A DNA stretch of 64,000 nucleotides from Exophiala sp. HKRS030. Taxonomy: Eukaryota > Ascomycota > Eurotiomycetes > Chaetothyriales > Herpotrichiellaceae. The notes beneath the pieces are model-generated. The model did not search any database and was not told the DNA's origin. It saw only the letters and a program-made list of their open reading frames with translations. Below are positions 21,927-32,443 of the stretch, piece after piece. The stretch is taken from contig JAHWDD010000013.1 in NCBI GenBank assembly GCA_023897205.1, positions 62,001 to 126,000 of the forward strand. Reading direction: 5' to 3'. The translations under genes were made by a program, and so were the position numbers. Numbering within the stretch: the stretch's first letter is position 1; each line of letters begins with the position of its first letter.

Positions 21927-23636
21927 CTATGCAGCAGCGACGGCAGCTACACCAAAAAGTTTCTCCTGCTTCATACACAGTGCCGCGAGGAACATGACGC
22001 CCCCCGCAATGGGGATCAGCACGAACACTTTCTGCATCGCATTTACCAGTGCCATGATGACCTCCTCGCGCAACGCTCCATGCACTTGCTCCAGTACCTT
22101 GCTCTGAACGCCTGTAACAGCGCTCTCAATATCTTGGCTCGAGAAGTTTTGTTCTGATAGCACAGATCGTAGATTTCTTACTGCCGTCGAGTGGAAGATC
22201 TGACCGGCGACTGCCAGTGCGATGACCTGGCCTCCAAGTTGAGACACGTTCTGCATACTTAGTGCTGCCCCGGCGTTCTCCGATTTCGTCGTAAGCGAAG
22301 CGATTGAATATCCAGTCAACATAGCCAGGCCACTGCCGATGGCCGTGATCACACACAGACCGTAAATGGTTCCGGTTGACGTTTCCGGGCGGAGGTAGAC
22401 TGTAAGGAGGGCACCTCCGATCGTCAAGAAGACACCGCCAATGATGTAGATCAACATGTACACTTTGATGGCGCTGAGAAAATACCCCGATGCAAGGTTT
22501 GTCGAAATAGCTACAATAACGAAAGGCAACAACCGAACAGCCGCCTTTAAAGGGCTGTCGCCGGCTGTGAACTGGAAATAGACCGGAATAAAATACATTG
22601 CAACATATAGTGTCGTGATTCCGGCTGCCGTCTCGATGTAAAGGAGCACCTGGGTGCGTTCGCGGAGTAAATGGACGGGAAACGCGCGGTAAGTCTTGGT
22701 CGTGAAAAGCGCAAAATGCTGCTGGAGAACATATGCAACCAAAGTGACTCCAAAAGCCACAAAGGTGGCAATATTCCGTCCGTCGTCCCAACCCCACTGC
22801 CCTCCTGCCATTGACAGTGCCAGGAGGAAAGCAATCCAGACACCAGCACCAAGGACGAAGCCAACAAAGTCCAGACGGGCGATTCTGGCCCGTACACTGA
22901 CGCCGTGAGAAGGATGAACCGGGGGCAGGCAGAAGATGTAAGCGGGCGCAGAGACGCCGAAGATGACAAGATTGATGTAGAAAGCCCAGCGCCAGGTTGC
23001 CGAGGAGGAAGCGAATGCTCCGCCAACAACAGGACCAAGGATGGCACCAATGCCCCAACAACTCCCGATAAGTGCCATGTAAAAGCTGCGTTCTTCTGCC
23101 GTCGTCATGGCCAGGAAGTAATTCAAGGAGCCAAGGTAGATTCCGCTGCCTCCGACGCCGGCGATGACACGACCAACAATCAAAATGCTCATGGTTGGAG
23201 CGGCTCCACACAGAGCAGAGCCGATTTCGAAAAGGACTACCGTTGCGAAGAAGACCCATTTGATGTTGAAACTATTGTACAGATTTCCGAGGGGGAGAAT
23301 AACGCACACGGAGCCAAGGGGAAATCCCGCTCCCACCCATGCAAGTTGCTCGGCATGGCCGAACTGCTCGACCACAGAACCCTGCACATCTGCAGCAATA
23401 GTGGTATCAAGGCCGTAGAGGATGCAGCTGATGTAGAGAGCAATACAGATGACTAGCCAACGAATACCGTGGATTTGGCGACCTTTGATCTTCTGCTCGG
23501 GCTCGACATTGCTCTCGTTTGCGGAGGCCGCAGTGTCCTTGTTTCCACTTTCTTCAAGGCTTTTCTCGTCATTTTCGCTTTTCATATTGAGACGCCGACT
23601 GCTGTTTTCTTGCACCTTTGCAGATTGAGAGGACAT
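21927..23636 (-). CDS. MFS exporter, DHA2-like (14 transmembrane segments)
   Basis: Intron-free, 569 residues from the ATG at 23636 (MSSQSAKVQENSS). A charged ~60-residue cytosolic N-terminus precedes about fourteen hydrophobic segments. Motifs include GLDTTIAADVQGSVVEQFG in the first helix, as in fungal toxin-efflux transporters, the motif-A-like loop PLGNLYNSFNIKWVFFATVVLFEIGSALCGAA, and motif C (LIGSCWGIGAILGPVVGGAFA), the antiporter mark of helix 5. It should expel a small molecule from the cytosol in exchange for protons. The long loop between the last two helices (SEQNFSSQDIESAV) is usual for this branch. Its convergent neighbour is a flavin monooxygenase. Confidence 0.9.
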   Translation of the reverse strand: MSSQSAKVQENSSRRLNMKSENDEKSLEESGNKDTAASANESNVEPEQKIKGRQIHGIRWLVICIALYISCILYGLDTTIAADVQGSVVEQFGHAEQLAWVGAGFPLGSVCVILPLGNLYNSFNIKWVFFATVVLFEIGSALCGAAPTMSILIVGRVIAGVGGSGIYLGSLNYFLAMTTAEERSFYMALIGSCWGIGAILGPVVGGAFASSSATWRWAFYINLVIFGVSAPAYIFCLPPVHPSHGVSVRARIARLDFVGFVLGAGVWIAFLLALSMAGGQWGWDDGRNIATFVAFGVTLVAYVLQQHFALFTTKTYRAFPVHLLRERTQVLLYIETAAGITTLYVAMYFIPVYFQFTAGDSPLKAAVRLLPFVIVAISTNLASGYFLSAIKVYMLIYIIGGVFLTIGGALLTVYLRPETSTGTIYGLCVITAIGSGLAMLTGYSIASLTTKSENAGAALSMQNVSQLGGQVIALAVAGQIFHSTAVRNLRSVLSEQNFSSQDIESAVTGVQSKVLEQVHGALREEVIMALVNAMQKVFVLIPIAGGVMFLAALCMKQEKLFGVAAVAAA

Positions 23637-24229
23637 GATGCTATCCGTGGTGAGCACCGATAATCAATAAGAAGGCAATGCATCTTCGCTGAATGGTCTT
23701 ATATCCCACCAGAACAAAACTGAGCATTGGCAAAAAGGAGTTCTTTAGCGATTCGGAAATTTCACATCATAGTACGTATGTAAATTGTCATCCGATACGT
23801 AAGCTTGATCGGAGCCTCATCGCCATCGGAGGAACATACGGAACACATGGAAGCTGAAGGCTGGAGAACGTATTGGTCAATGCCGATGGGAAGGTCAATT
23901 TAACCGTAGGATGAACAGTCTCCGAGTAGCCTCCGCGGAAGGCATACGCACGATGATGGACCATATACCAATGACAAGTGGATTTTCAGCCTTGGTGTTT
24001 GTCAGCAACCGATAGCATTACATCTCCATACTTCGTAGTACATACTGGGCAATTCGGATCTGGATACCTTGCTCGAACAATAGTCTCTCGCAATTGTTAT
24101 AGCTCGTGGAGTATGAGAAGGCAAAATTATATTCGTTCATCATAGCAGCACTATTACTCCTAACTCTATTGATGTTGAATTTCTACTACCCGGTAAAGGT
24201 TTAAATACAGTTTGCTCCATTTGATCGGC
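23637..24229. other. Intergenic, promoter of the MFS exporter
   Basis: No gene seen. It is the 5' flank of the MFS gene and the 3' flank of the CBM1 gene, both on the minus strand. Confidence 0.5.
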
Positions 24230-25909
24230 CTAAGACTGGCACTGAGAATAATAATCATCCACGTACTTACAGCTCCATCCATCCTGACAGCAAGTCGCGC
24301 CGCTCCAGTTAACGCCACCGCACTGTGCGTAGTTGGTGGCGCAAGCACTGTAGGCCGTAGTTGTTGTTGCTGGTTGAAGGCATTGATAATAATAATCATT
24401 ACCGTATTGACATGTCCACCCGTACTGACAACAGGTAGGGCCATTCCAGCCGATACCTCCGCACTGTCCCCATTTTGTTGCACAAGCACCTTGGCTAGAC
24501 GTAGTGCTCGATGTAGTGGTGCTCAGTGTTGTAGTGCTCAACGTAGTGGTAATCAGTGTTGTACTGCTAGATGTCGTGCTGCCCTGCGTGGTGCTCGTGG
24601 TGGATGTGGGCGACAAAGTGGACGTAGTTGAAGGCGGCAATGCTGTTGATGTTGTCGATACTGTCGAAGCTGTCGAAGCTGTCGATGTGCTTGACGTGCT
24701 TGACGTGCTTGACGTGCTTGATGTGCTTGATGTGCTCGACGTACTGGATGCGCTCGATGTGCTCGACGTACTGGATGCGCTCGATGTGCTCGAAGTACTG
24801 GATGCGCTCGATGTGCTCGATGTGCTCGAAGTACTGGATGCGCTCGATGTGCTCGATGTGCTCGATGTGCTCGGTGTGCTCGATGTACTGGATGTGCTCG
24901 ATGTGCTCGATGTGCTCGATGTACTGGATGTGCTCGATGTGCTTGATGTGCTCGATGTGCTCGATGTGCTTGATGTGCTTGATGTACTGGATGTGCTTGA
25001 TGTTCTGGATGTACTGGATGTGCTCGATGTGCTCGATGTGCTCGATGTGCTCGATGTGCTTGATGTCGTGGACGCGAGAGCCGCGGCCATAACGTTAGAA
25101 TTGGCCTGTCCAGGAGAAGCTTGGTTCTTCAGGTAGCACCATGCACCAGTCCAAGATACTGCCTTGCACTGGGCGTTGGCAGAGCAAGCAGAGATACAGG
25201 TCTCAAGATCCTTGGTCTGCAGGTTCGAAATGTCGTAACCATAATAATCCCAGCCACAGTGAACGTTGAAGCTTTTTCCACCCGCCGAGTAGGTTGTCGT
25301 TCCAGTGTTGCCGTTGGCACAAAGCCCAGTGTGAGAGGGTGGAAGCGCGGCTCCGATAATAGCTGCGTTGCTGGACGGTGAATTGATGGTGCTCTTCATA
25401 TAGCAGTATGGAGCAGCATAAGCAACGCCAAGGCATTGACTGTTTGATTTACAACCATCCAAACATGCATTCAAGCTCCCAGCATAGAAGTTGCTCAAGT
25501 CGCCCCCGGGGTAGTCAGTGCCGCAGGCAATGGTGAAACCATCGTAGACTTTGCCAGATGCACTGGGACAGGTCAGGGTCGCAGCAGCTGCTTTTCTCGC
25601 TCCCCAGACACTGTTGGTGGAATAACTGCCGATACCACTCTTCATATAGCATGCGGTGCCCGCGTAAGAGACATCAACACACCCGCTGGTGGCGGCACAA
25701 GTGTTGATACATTGCTCAAAAGTCGAGGTCCAAGCTAGACCAAGGTCATTTCCGTTATAATCAATACCGCATTGCACAACGAATCCATTGTAAGACTGGC
25801 CGTTGCTAGCAGAGTTGACACAGCTTAGGGCACCGGTGTTCTGGACAGCCGGGGCGGCATTAGCCAGATGAAGGAGTGAAGTAATCAAAACAGTTCTGCG
25901 GAAAGACAT
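24230..25909 (-). CDS. Secreted multidomain protein: three PAN/apple-like domains, Ser/Thr linker, two CBM1
   Basis: Intron-free, 559 residues from the ATG at 25909. A signal peptide (MSFRRTVLITSLLHLANAAP) is followed by three similar cysteine-rich units (about residues 28-95, 105-170, 180-262), each with a CGxDYxGxDL block, a CxxxC pair and a CYMKS or CYLKN block: the PAN_4/apple-like pattern, which binds protein or carbohydrate. A linker of about 200 residues is mostly SSTSST. The C-terminus has two fungal cellulose-binding modules (about 483-520 and 523-559), each with QCGG, a conserved GW or NW step and YYxQC, with aromatic residues for the cellulose face. No catalytic domain is present, so it likely binds cell walls or plant cellulose. 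The linker will be heavily O-glycosylated. Confidence 0.88.
   Translation of the reverse strand: MSFRRTVLITSLLHLANAAPAVQNTGALSCVNSASNGQSYNGFVVQCGIDYNGNDLGLAWTSTFEQCINTCAATSGCVDVSYAGTACYMKSGIGSYSTNSVWGARKAAAATLTCPSASGKVYDGFTIACGTDYPGGDLSNFYAGSLNACLDGCKSNSQCLGVAYAAPYCYMKSTINSPSSNAAIIGAALPPSHTGLCANGNTGTTTYSAGGKSFNVHCGWDYYGYDISNLQTKDLETCISACSANAQCKAVSWTGAWCYLKNQASPGQANSNVMAAALASTTSSTSSTSSTSSTSSTSSTSRTSSTSSTSSTSSTSSTSSTSSTSSTSSTSSTSSTSSTSSTSSTPSTSSTSSTSSASSTSSTSSTSSASSTSSTSSASSTSSTSSASSTSSTSSTSSTSSTSSTSSTSTASTASTVSTTSTALPPSTTSTLSPTSTTSTTQGSTTSSSTTLITTTLSTTTLSTTTSSTTSSQGACATKWGQCGGIGWNGPTCCQYGWTCQYGNDYYYQCLQPATTTTAYSACATNYAQCGGVNWSGATCCQDGWSCKYVDDYYSQCQS
24655..25070 (-). repeat. 9-bp minisatellite inside the Ser/Thr linker
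   Basis: About 46 tandem copies of a 9-nt unit (plus-strand GATGTGCTC with variants such as GATGTGCTT, GACGTACTG, GATGCGCTC) encode Ser-Thr-Ser/Ser-Ala-Ser repeats on the minus strand. The 9-nt period keeps the frame whatever the copy number, so alleles with longer or shorter linkers are expected. Confidence 0.9.
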
Positions 25910-27219
25910 CTTGACGGTTGGGGAGAGACTTCCGGAGTCCAAAGAAGATTTCTATGTGACACTAAAGGACAACGAAAAGAACCTTCATGTCGCGGACATG
26001 CCGTACATTTATAAACCTTCAATACGGAAAGTTTGGTGAAGAAAAACTCCTCATGAGAGACCCCAGGAGGCTCTTCCGGAGGGATTGTGGCCCTGGTTTG
26101 GCCGACTTATGCCCTATGCAGGACTGCTATATCTGGAAAGTCTCAGAACATCGGCGGAGGTACCATGGGATTTGTGAATCCGGTCGTCATCGCGCTTGGA
26201 CCGGCGTCTTCCGACACAATGGATGGACCAATTATGTCATGAATTGGAATCCCTCCACGTGGTTGTGGGCGCTCGGGGTTCTCAAAGAAGTTTGGCAGTG
26301 GTTCTAGAGCACTCGGAACCGGAAGGTAGACAGGAATTGAACAGCTCCTTCAAGCAAGTCGAGTCGAGAATCGTATACCATTCGCCGAAGCACTGGAGTC
26401 GACGGTACGGCTCGAGAGATCTAAACTGCTTCGATAAGCGAGGGTCGCACGTGGCGCTCAATGGTATCAAATGCAGAGCCGCACAGACGTCTTTTGCTAT
26501 GCGCAATTTTTTTTTGTACAATAATGACCCGAGAGCGAGGTTCTTCAGCGCACGTACCTCCACTAATCGTCACCACTCCGGAGAGTGGTGCACAGATGAA
26601 AAAACGAGTTCTGGACCGACAGGATTCCAAATTTGTGCTGAAATATGTGCAGAACAATGCCTATTCCTGTCGATTCAGCTTTCCATGAGAAACTCTATAG
26701 TAATGTGTTGCCCATGTTTGGTACTCCCCTAACGGGTGATACTCTATATACTTTCCGTGGTCTTCCAGCATCCACGACTCCGACCAAGCTGCTCATCTTT
26801 GCATGTCAAAGCTCCTCGGAGTCTCGGACATGATTCGGAAAAATGCCCAGCATCATTCGCACAATCAAGGTGTTTCTCCATTTACCTGCCAACAATCGTC
26901 TTGATGACTTCTTTTCTTTCAAGGAACCACGAGGCCTCACTTTATTGTGTGTCCGACGAAGTACTCAATCACATCGAAGTGGCAAACCTGCAGCGTGCTA
27001 GCCCAAAGATATGTTTAGACTGCGGCACTACCGTGATCCCAGTGCCACCAGAACATTGAAACTTCAACGTCACATTCCACTTTTCTCTTGAGGTCTTGAG
27101 GGGAATCGTATGAATTTCTCCCATGGAACATTTCTAGGACTACATTGTAAATGCATAAGCAAGATAAATATTACACCGAGGTCGGCAAACCAAGAAAATC
27201 TTGGTGCTGGCACTGTAGA
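25910..27219. other. Intergenic stretch, no supported gene
   Basis: 1.3 kb between the start of the PAN/CBM1 gene and the 3' end of the sugar transporter gene. Several open frames (for example 26196-26732 plus) have no recognisable domain and no convincing start or splice pattern. The left end should hold the promoter of the PAN/CBM1 gene. Confidence 0.45.
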
Positions 27220-28993
27220 CTACACACCCCCACTTGCCGCTTCATCCTTTTCTTCAACCTTGGACACAGTCTCAAAAGGAGCCTTCACAACCACGGCCTG
27301 ACGTGCAGCGGCTGATGTCTGATATTTCCTCCACTTGCGTACCGGGACCTTTTGCTCGTACATTTCATCAATTTCCGCAAAGGTTCTTCCAGCAGTCTCG
27401 GGCAGGAACAGGGAGTAGAAAATCAAGATGCAAACGACACAACCACCGAAGACCAGATAGGTCTTGGCTCCGAGGTTAGCCGCATCCGCAGAAACAAGTT
27501 GGGGGACGGCGAATGTGGTGATGACAGCGGTTGTGTAGGCACATGCCAAGGCATATGAAGTCGTCATGTTGCGGAGTTTTGCTGTGGGAATCTCTGTGGG
27601 GAGAGTAACTGACAAGCAGTAGAAAGATGCACCCCAGAAGACGTTGAAGATGAAGGATAGTGCAGCAACGCCCATGGCGTAGCTCGACTTGTCCGCCTTG
27701 AAAGCCAGCCCACCAGCGATGAAATCAATGGTCAGCAGTACACTGAGGCCTCCGATTGCAATGGTTCGACGACCGACTCGATCCACAATCAATGGCGCAA
27801 TCAAGGTACCTGCAAGAGTACAGCATGAAGCTGCAATGGTCAATTGGAATGGATTGCCGACACCAAGCGTGGTGAGGAACACCGTAGCGTAGGTGGTTGA
27901 GAGGATGACTCCGGAGACCTGGTTGACTGAGTACATAGACCCCGCAACGATAGTGCGTTTGATATTGGCTCTGGTGAAGAGGTCGGTGACCTTGGTTCCG
28001 GATGTGAGTTCTCGTTCCTCGTGTAGGGCAAGTTTCATAACTCGTAGTTCATCCTCGACCAGGATGTCGCCAAATGCACGAATCTTCCTCAAGTTGGCAC
28101 GAGCCTCCTCTTCGCGACCTTTACCCAGTAACCAGAGTGGACTCTCTGGAATGAAAATAGTCAGAGGAATAAGAATGGTTGGCATGATAGCTTGGGCGCC
28201 GAGAGGGATCTGGAAAGAAGCGCTGCCGGATCGTGTGTAAGTTGCGTTGCAAACGACAGTCGCAATGACACCAGCAATCAGATTGAAGATATTGCTCGAC
28301 GTCACTGCGAAGCCTCGATATTTGGCGGGGACGATTTCCGAGAGATACAGTAGAGATACTGTCGTTCCGATTGCAATCATGATGGCGTTGATGAAGCGGC
28401 CGACAACAAATGCTCCCAGTACCGGAGCAAAGGTTTGTAAAAACTACAATATGCATTAGCTTGATCATGCAATGAATAAAAGTCAAAAAACATCGATAAT
28501 CAAAACCACAAGCAACGAGCAAAGTCAGATAAACTTACCGTACCACCGTACGACAGTGAGTATACACCAACCACAACCCACTTCCGGCCAAATCGTGAGG
28601 TCAGTGGCGATGCCGCTATAGCACCTAGAATTGCCCCAACCAATGGCAGGCAGAAGACGAGATCTTGATTCCTCGCAGTCAACACAAGTGTACCAGCGCT
28701 TGAGTCGCCGCCTTGGAATTTCTCGACCTGCGATTAATGTGTCAGCATGTAGTGCGAGAAGCAAGATACTCCAGGTGAGGAGATGGAGGTGCTCCTACAA
28801 ATTGGTCCATGGCGGCAACTGGCGAGATAACCTTATCATCGAAGCCGAAGAGGATTGACGTGCAGCCAAAAGCGACGCACGACAGGATGAGCAAAGGATT
28901 CCAGACCTTCTCCGACGTCGTCTCAGATGATAGGACAACATTGCGACCATACTCATCGACGTGCTGAACATCGGTGGATGTCTTTTTCTCCAT
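27220..28993 (-). CDS. MFS sugar transporter
   Basis: Three exons (28993-28799, 28727-28539, 28443-27220) give 535 residues. Sugar-porter family marks: FGFDDKVISP in helix 1, GRKWVVVGVYSLS in the 2-3 loop, GRFINAIMIAIGTTVSLLYLSEIVPAKYRG, PESPLWLLGKGREEEARANLRKIR in the central loop, VDRVGRRTIAIGG, and PETAGRTFAEIDEMYEQKVPVRKW at the C-terminus. It should import a mono- or oligosaccharide with protons across the plasma membrane. The GH32 enzyme and the InuR-like regulator 4-8 kb away, and a CGG-N8-CGG element about 190 bp upstream of its ATG, suggest sucrose, inulin fragments or fructose as substrates; this is inference. All three exons are in phase 0 and the introns have GT-AG ends. Confidence 0.9.
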
Positions 28994-29682
28994 GGCGAAA
29001 TGATTCCTCTTGGGAGGAGGGGATGTGCGGAGGGTAATTGATTCTTTCTGAACTTTTCGAAGGGCAAACGTTATCGGAATCCCAATCGATCTGGGTTGAT
29101 CAAGGATTTATATGCATCTCCATAACCGAAGCAAATATCGCTCTGGATCTGCTTCAAAGATGCAAGTCGAGTCTAAATGTTCGGAAAGCGCTCGGCCTAG
29201 TCGAGATGTGGTGAAAATTGCTGCACTTCGCCAGGTGGGCTGACAGCCTGCAAAGGAAAATGTGGGTGAGTCGGTGCCCCAGATTCCTCGCAGCCGCCTA
29301 GATTGGACTCCATCTGAGCCGAGCACCATCCGAGGTGCTTCCATGCAGCCAATGCAAACCCAGCACTTTGAGATGCTCGGCTAGGGCGTGTCTACTCGCA
29401 ATAGCAAGTTTAATGAGGCTCCAGACAGGATCCAAGTTTCTCAAAATACCTTGTTGTATTTGATACGCTGCTCGTTATTGCTGCTCGGAGTGGTGCTGGG
29501 ATCTCCGTGCTGATATTGGAAACTACGAGTAAATGAAAGACTCAACACTTGAGCAGAGGATTCCACGCCGGCGTCATTTGAGCCGAGTAAAGCTGTGGCA
29601 AGTTATATTTGAGAATTGTAAAGTGTTACTCGACTGGCTCTTTTGATACATGATGTGATCAGGCGTTGGTAAGGTCACGGTT
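28994..29682. other. Intergenic, promoter of the sugar transporter
   Basis: No gene seen. Contains the CGG-N8-CGG site at 29182-29195 (listed separately); the right end is the 3' flank of the carboxylesterase gene. Confidence 0.55.
29182..29195 (+). promoter_or_regulatory. CGG-N8-CGG element upstream of the sugar transporter
   Basis: CGG at 29182-29184 and 29193-29195 are separated by exactly eight bases. This is the site type reported for AmyR and InuR-class Zn2Cys6 activators of polysaccharide and sucrose/inulin genes. It sits about 190 bp before the transporter's ATG. By chance such a pair (either orientation) is expected about once per 2 kb, so the single site is weak evidence; recurrence in two nearby promoters strengthens it. 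Confidence 0.4.
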
Positions 29683-31302
29683 TTACTTCTCCGATATTGC
29701 TAATACCGCCATCCATCTTTTCAGAACATCAGGTCCAATGATATCACCAATTCTCTCGTACTTCCTGCCCCTGCCATAGTTTGTAAACGTGTAAACTGGA
29801 CCTAATCGTTCCTGATTGTCCGTGTTGAATGGCTCCCAGCCTAATTGACCATGACAGAAGTTGGTGATGCTATCTTGCAACTCCTGAACAGCACCGCTAA
29901 GTTCGGCTTGATGTTTTTCTTCGACAAGATCGCCACCCGAGTTGTATTGCAATACTTCGTTGATAGCGTGGCCAGCCTTGCCATACCCGGCTTCCCATCC
30001 CGGAAATGGCGATGTTGACTGAAATTCGTAGACGTATATCTTGCTACCAATATGATTGAGCGCCACGTGATACTGTGGAATCCTGAATACTACTTCGGCC
30101 ACGAACTCAGCCCAGTTTGCAAATTGCTGGGTCGGAGTATCGACGCTGGTGGAAAGGTTATATAGCTCCAGTATCTTTGGTGCAAGAAGGCAGTCTGGTT
30201 GTGTCGTGAGACCGAGTGTAGAGAGCACAGAAAATATGGTCGTCCGCATGAACTTGTCCGCGTCCTGGGGAGACATTCTCAACGCTGGGCTCAGTATGCT
30301 TAGAGTAAGGTCTTGCTCATAAGAGCAGGAGCCGACCAAGAGCTCCGGAGGATTTTTAGTTTTGAGGTCTGCAAGAGTTCGGCCTGGTATCCATTCTCCA
30401 TCAATAAATGGAGTGTACCAGACGCCGACGACATCATGCGTCAGAACATTGGCCGGGACTTCCTGGAGGCATTCCACTGTGCTTCCACTTACGGAGAACT
30501 TCTGAACGAAGCTATTGAATATTCTCTGATGCCAATCAAGTGGCATGGCTGCTAGAGCAAGTACCGTACCACTGAAGAGCATTGCGCGCTTGAATTTTCG
30601 ATTCGGAAACAGAGATTGGAAATGGCATGACACAGCACCGGCACTGCCGCCATCTATGGTGATGTTATCTGCATCTCCTCCGAATCCTGCTATGAACTTC
30701 GAAACCCATTCTAGCGCTTGTCTCTGATCGTGCAGTCCGTAATTGCCAACTGCTTCCCCGTGCTTTCGATTAAATTCGGTAAGCTCGGTCGATGCGAGGA
30801 AGCCCAATGGGCCATGGCGATAGTTGATGCTGACGACGATAACCGGTTTCCCGATGGTCAAACTGCGACGGACAAGATTCGTTGCATCCCATATCTCCCT
30901 GCCAGATATTTGTGCGCTGGAGGAGCCAACCATGAACCCGCCGCCATGGATGTAGAATAGTACAGGCATCTTTTGGTCGCCTGTGATCGCCACACGGGGT
31001 ACCGTAATGTTGAGGTTCAAACAATGGAACTCATCTGGCTTGGGCTCATCTAGTTTCACACCATCCGGCGGTAATGATCCAGACCAATATTGCGGAAATG
31101 GAAGGGTTGTTGTCTGGGGACATACAGGCCCTGGATGCCGAGCGTCAAAAGGGTTTTGGGGAAGTTGTAACCGAAGTATACTCTGTCGAAAGCGTGCCGG
31201 GATGTCAGCATATGGAATTCCGCGAAACTGTAGAATGTCGTCTGCCCGCCGAATGCCCACCAGAGAGCCAAGCTCTGGATGGACGAATACCTCAGAAGTC
31301 AT
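29683..31302 (-). CDS. Carboxylesterase, type B
   Basis: Intron-free, 539 residues. The N-terminus carries FRGIPYADIPARF, followed by CLNLNITVP, the oxyanion-hole block FYIHGGGFMVGSS, and the nucleophile elbow IDGGSAGAVS (G-x-S-x-G, catalytic Ser). The acid is likely in the central part and the His in GKAGHAINE. There is no signal peptide, unlike most secreted type-B esterases, so it should act inside the cell on short-chain esters. The sequence runs through without frameshift. It shares its 5' region (1.1 kb) with the divergent Zn2Cys6 regulator, and a CGG-N8-CGG element lies about 290 bp from its ATG, so it may belong to the sugar-utilisation unit, for example to remove acetyl or acyl groups; this role is inference. 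Confidence 0.88.
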   Translation of the reverse strand: MTSEVFVHPELGSLVGIRRADDILQFRGIPYADIPARFRQSILRLQLPQNPFDARHPGPVCPQTTTLPFPQYWSGSLPPDGVKLDEPKPDEFHCLNLNITVPRVAITGDQKMPVLFYIHGGGFMVGSSSAQISGREIWDATNLVRRSLTIGKPVIVVSINYRHGPLGFLASTELTEFNRKHGEAVGNYGLHDQRQALEWVSKFIAGFGGDADNITIDGGSAGAVSCHFQSLFPNRKFKRAMLFSGTVLALAAMPLDWHQRIFNSFVQKFSVSGSTVECLQEVPANVLTHDVVGVWYTPFIDGEWIPGRTLADLKTKNPPELLVGSCSYEQDLTLSILSPALRMSPQDADKFMRTTIFSVLSTLGLTTQPDCLLAPKILELYNLSTSVDTPTQQFANWAEFVAEVVFRIPQYHVALNHIGSKIYVYEFQSTSPFPGWEAGYGKAGHAINEVLQYNSGGDLVEEKHQAELSGAVQELQDSITNFCHGQLGWEPFNTDNQERLGPVYTFTNYGRGRKYERIGDIIGPDVLKRWMAVLAISEK

Positions 31303-32443
31303 GCTGGGCTTTTCTGGGGTGAATCAGTGCATCAAGTTGCTCGAGTATACTGACAATTTTTGCCGCTGCCGCACTGAGCGCAAGGCTTATATTTCTCGAA
31401 ACTCGATCTGCAGAGTTCAGATCTTGGTGCGTGCGACGGAACAGGATTGTGGCTTCTCAGTCCGATCTAGCTCATTCAGAATCCCCATACAGGCGACACC
31501 GAGAGATCAATTCAAGGATTGACATAACATTAGTCGTCCAAGCAGCCAGCACGAATCAGGCAATCACCCTGGGACGGAGGCACTCGGCTCATGCTCGGAA
31601 GCTTCGAAGCCATCAAGCCACCTTACCGACTAGACGATTACCTGCTTTGCCCTCTTTACCCCAGACTCACTCCGTGCCTTTTCGCTGACTAGATAAGCTT
31701 GGTATATTAGGAGAACTCGAACGTATCATGTGGCATTCAGATCCTGCATATGTGGATATAGTGAGTACGGAGCAGGAAATCGTCCCTAGGTAGTCAAGAG
31801 TCGATCTACGAGGCATCATGCAACGTCCCTCAATGAAGCATACTCTCGACAGGCTTTCTTGAAGCAAGATAATGGGGGCACCGTAGCGACGTGCTCCCAA
31901 CCTGCAGTCGCCCGCAGTACGTATTGAAAAGTTGTGAACATTACTGAGTCTCTGGAGGTTGGTCGTTCAATTCTAGGAGCTCGAGGTCACACGAAGTGTT
32001 GCAGGCTTGTACTTAAAGCACCAGAATTTTCAATCGTCACGCACCACCGCACAGGCCGTCCAGCTGCCATCGCTCTGGAAAACTCGACTAAATACTTGCA
32101 TCCGTACGTGTCGTGAGGCTCGCCAAATGTCGTGGCCCCTCATTCCCCTCATGGTCCCGCGAAAATGGGGCCTCCGTCGAGGTAAATTTCAAGCTTGGAA
32201 ACATCTCTGAATGAATCACAATTATGGACTATACCGCGGGTTTATGCCAATACTCTACCGATGTCAATTTGCCTTAGCGATCTAACGAGGCTATCCCTTG
32301 TCAATTCCAGTTCCAAAAGTGCCTACGGTTCTGGTGCTTCCCGCATGGCACAAATACAATATAACCAGCAAATGTCATAACGGCACTTTCCAAACATAAT
32401 AAATTTTCGACAGCATATCCTGAGTAGTCTTTGCCGGGTAAAA
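31303..32443. other. Divergent promoter, carboxylesterase / Zn2Cys6 regulator
   Basis: No gene supported. Contains three CGG triplets spaced by 7 and 8 bases (31575-31598). Short frames on either strand lack motifs. Confidence 0.5.
31585..31598 (+). promoter_or_regulatory. CGG-N8-CGG element between esterase and regulator
   Basis: CGG at 31585-31587 and 31596-31598 with an 8-bp spacer; a further CGG at 31575-31577 is 7 bases upstream. It lies about 290 bp from the esterase ATG and about 850 bp before the regulator, so it could serve the esterase or autoregulation. Same site type as at 29182 and 34852. Confidence 0.38.

Noticed and set aside
22126..23259. 377-residue minus-strand frame rich in Cys, Arg and His
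   Set aside because: It lies in another frame of the MFS exporter gene and shows no domain; an overlap shadow.
24504..25136. Long plus-strand frame of repeated Val-Leu-Asp units
   Set aside because: It is the antisense of the Ser/Thr minisatellite; any frame through a 9-bp repeat stays open. The minus frame has signal peptide, PAN and CBM1 domains.
26196..26732. 178-residue plus-strand frame
   Set aside because: No motif, no good start, low-complexity T run inside; likely chance.
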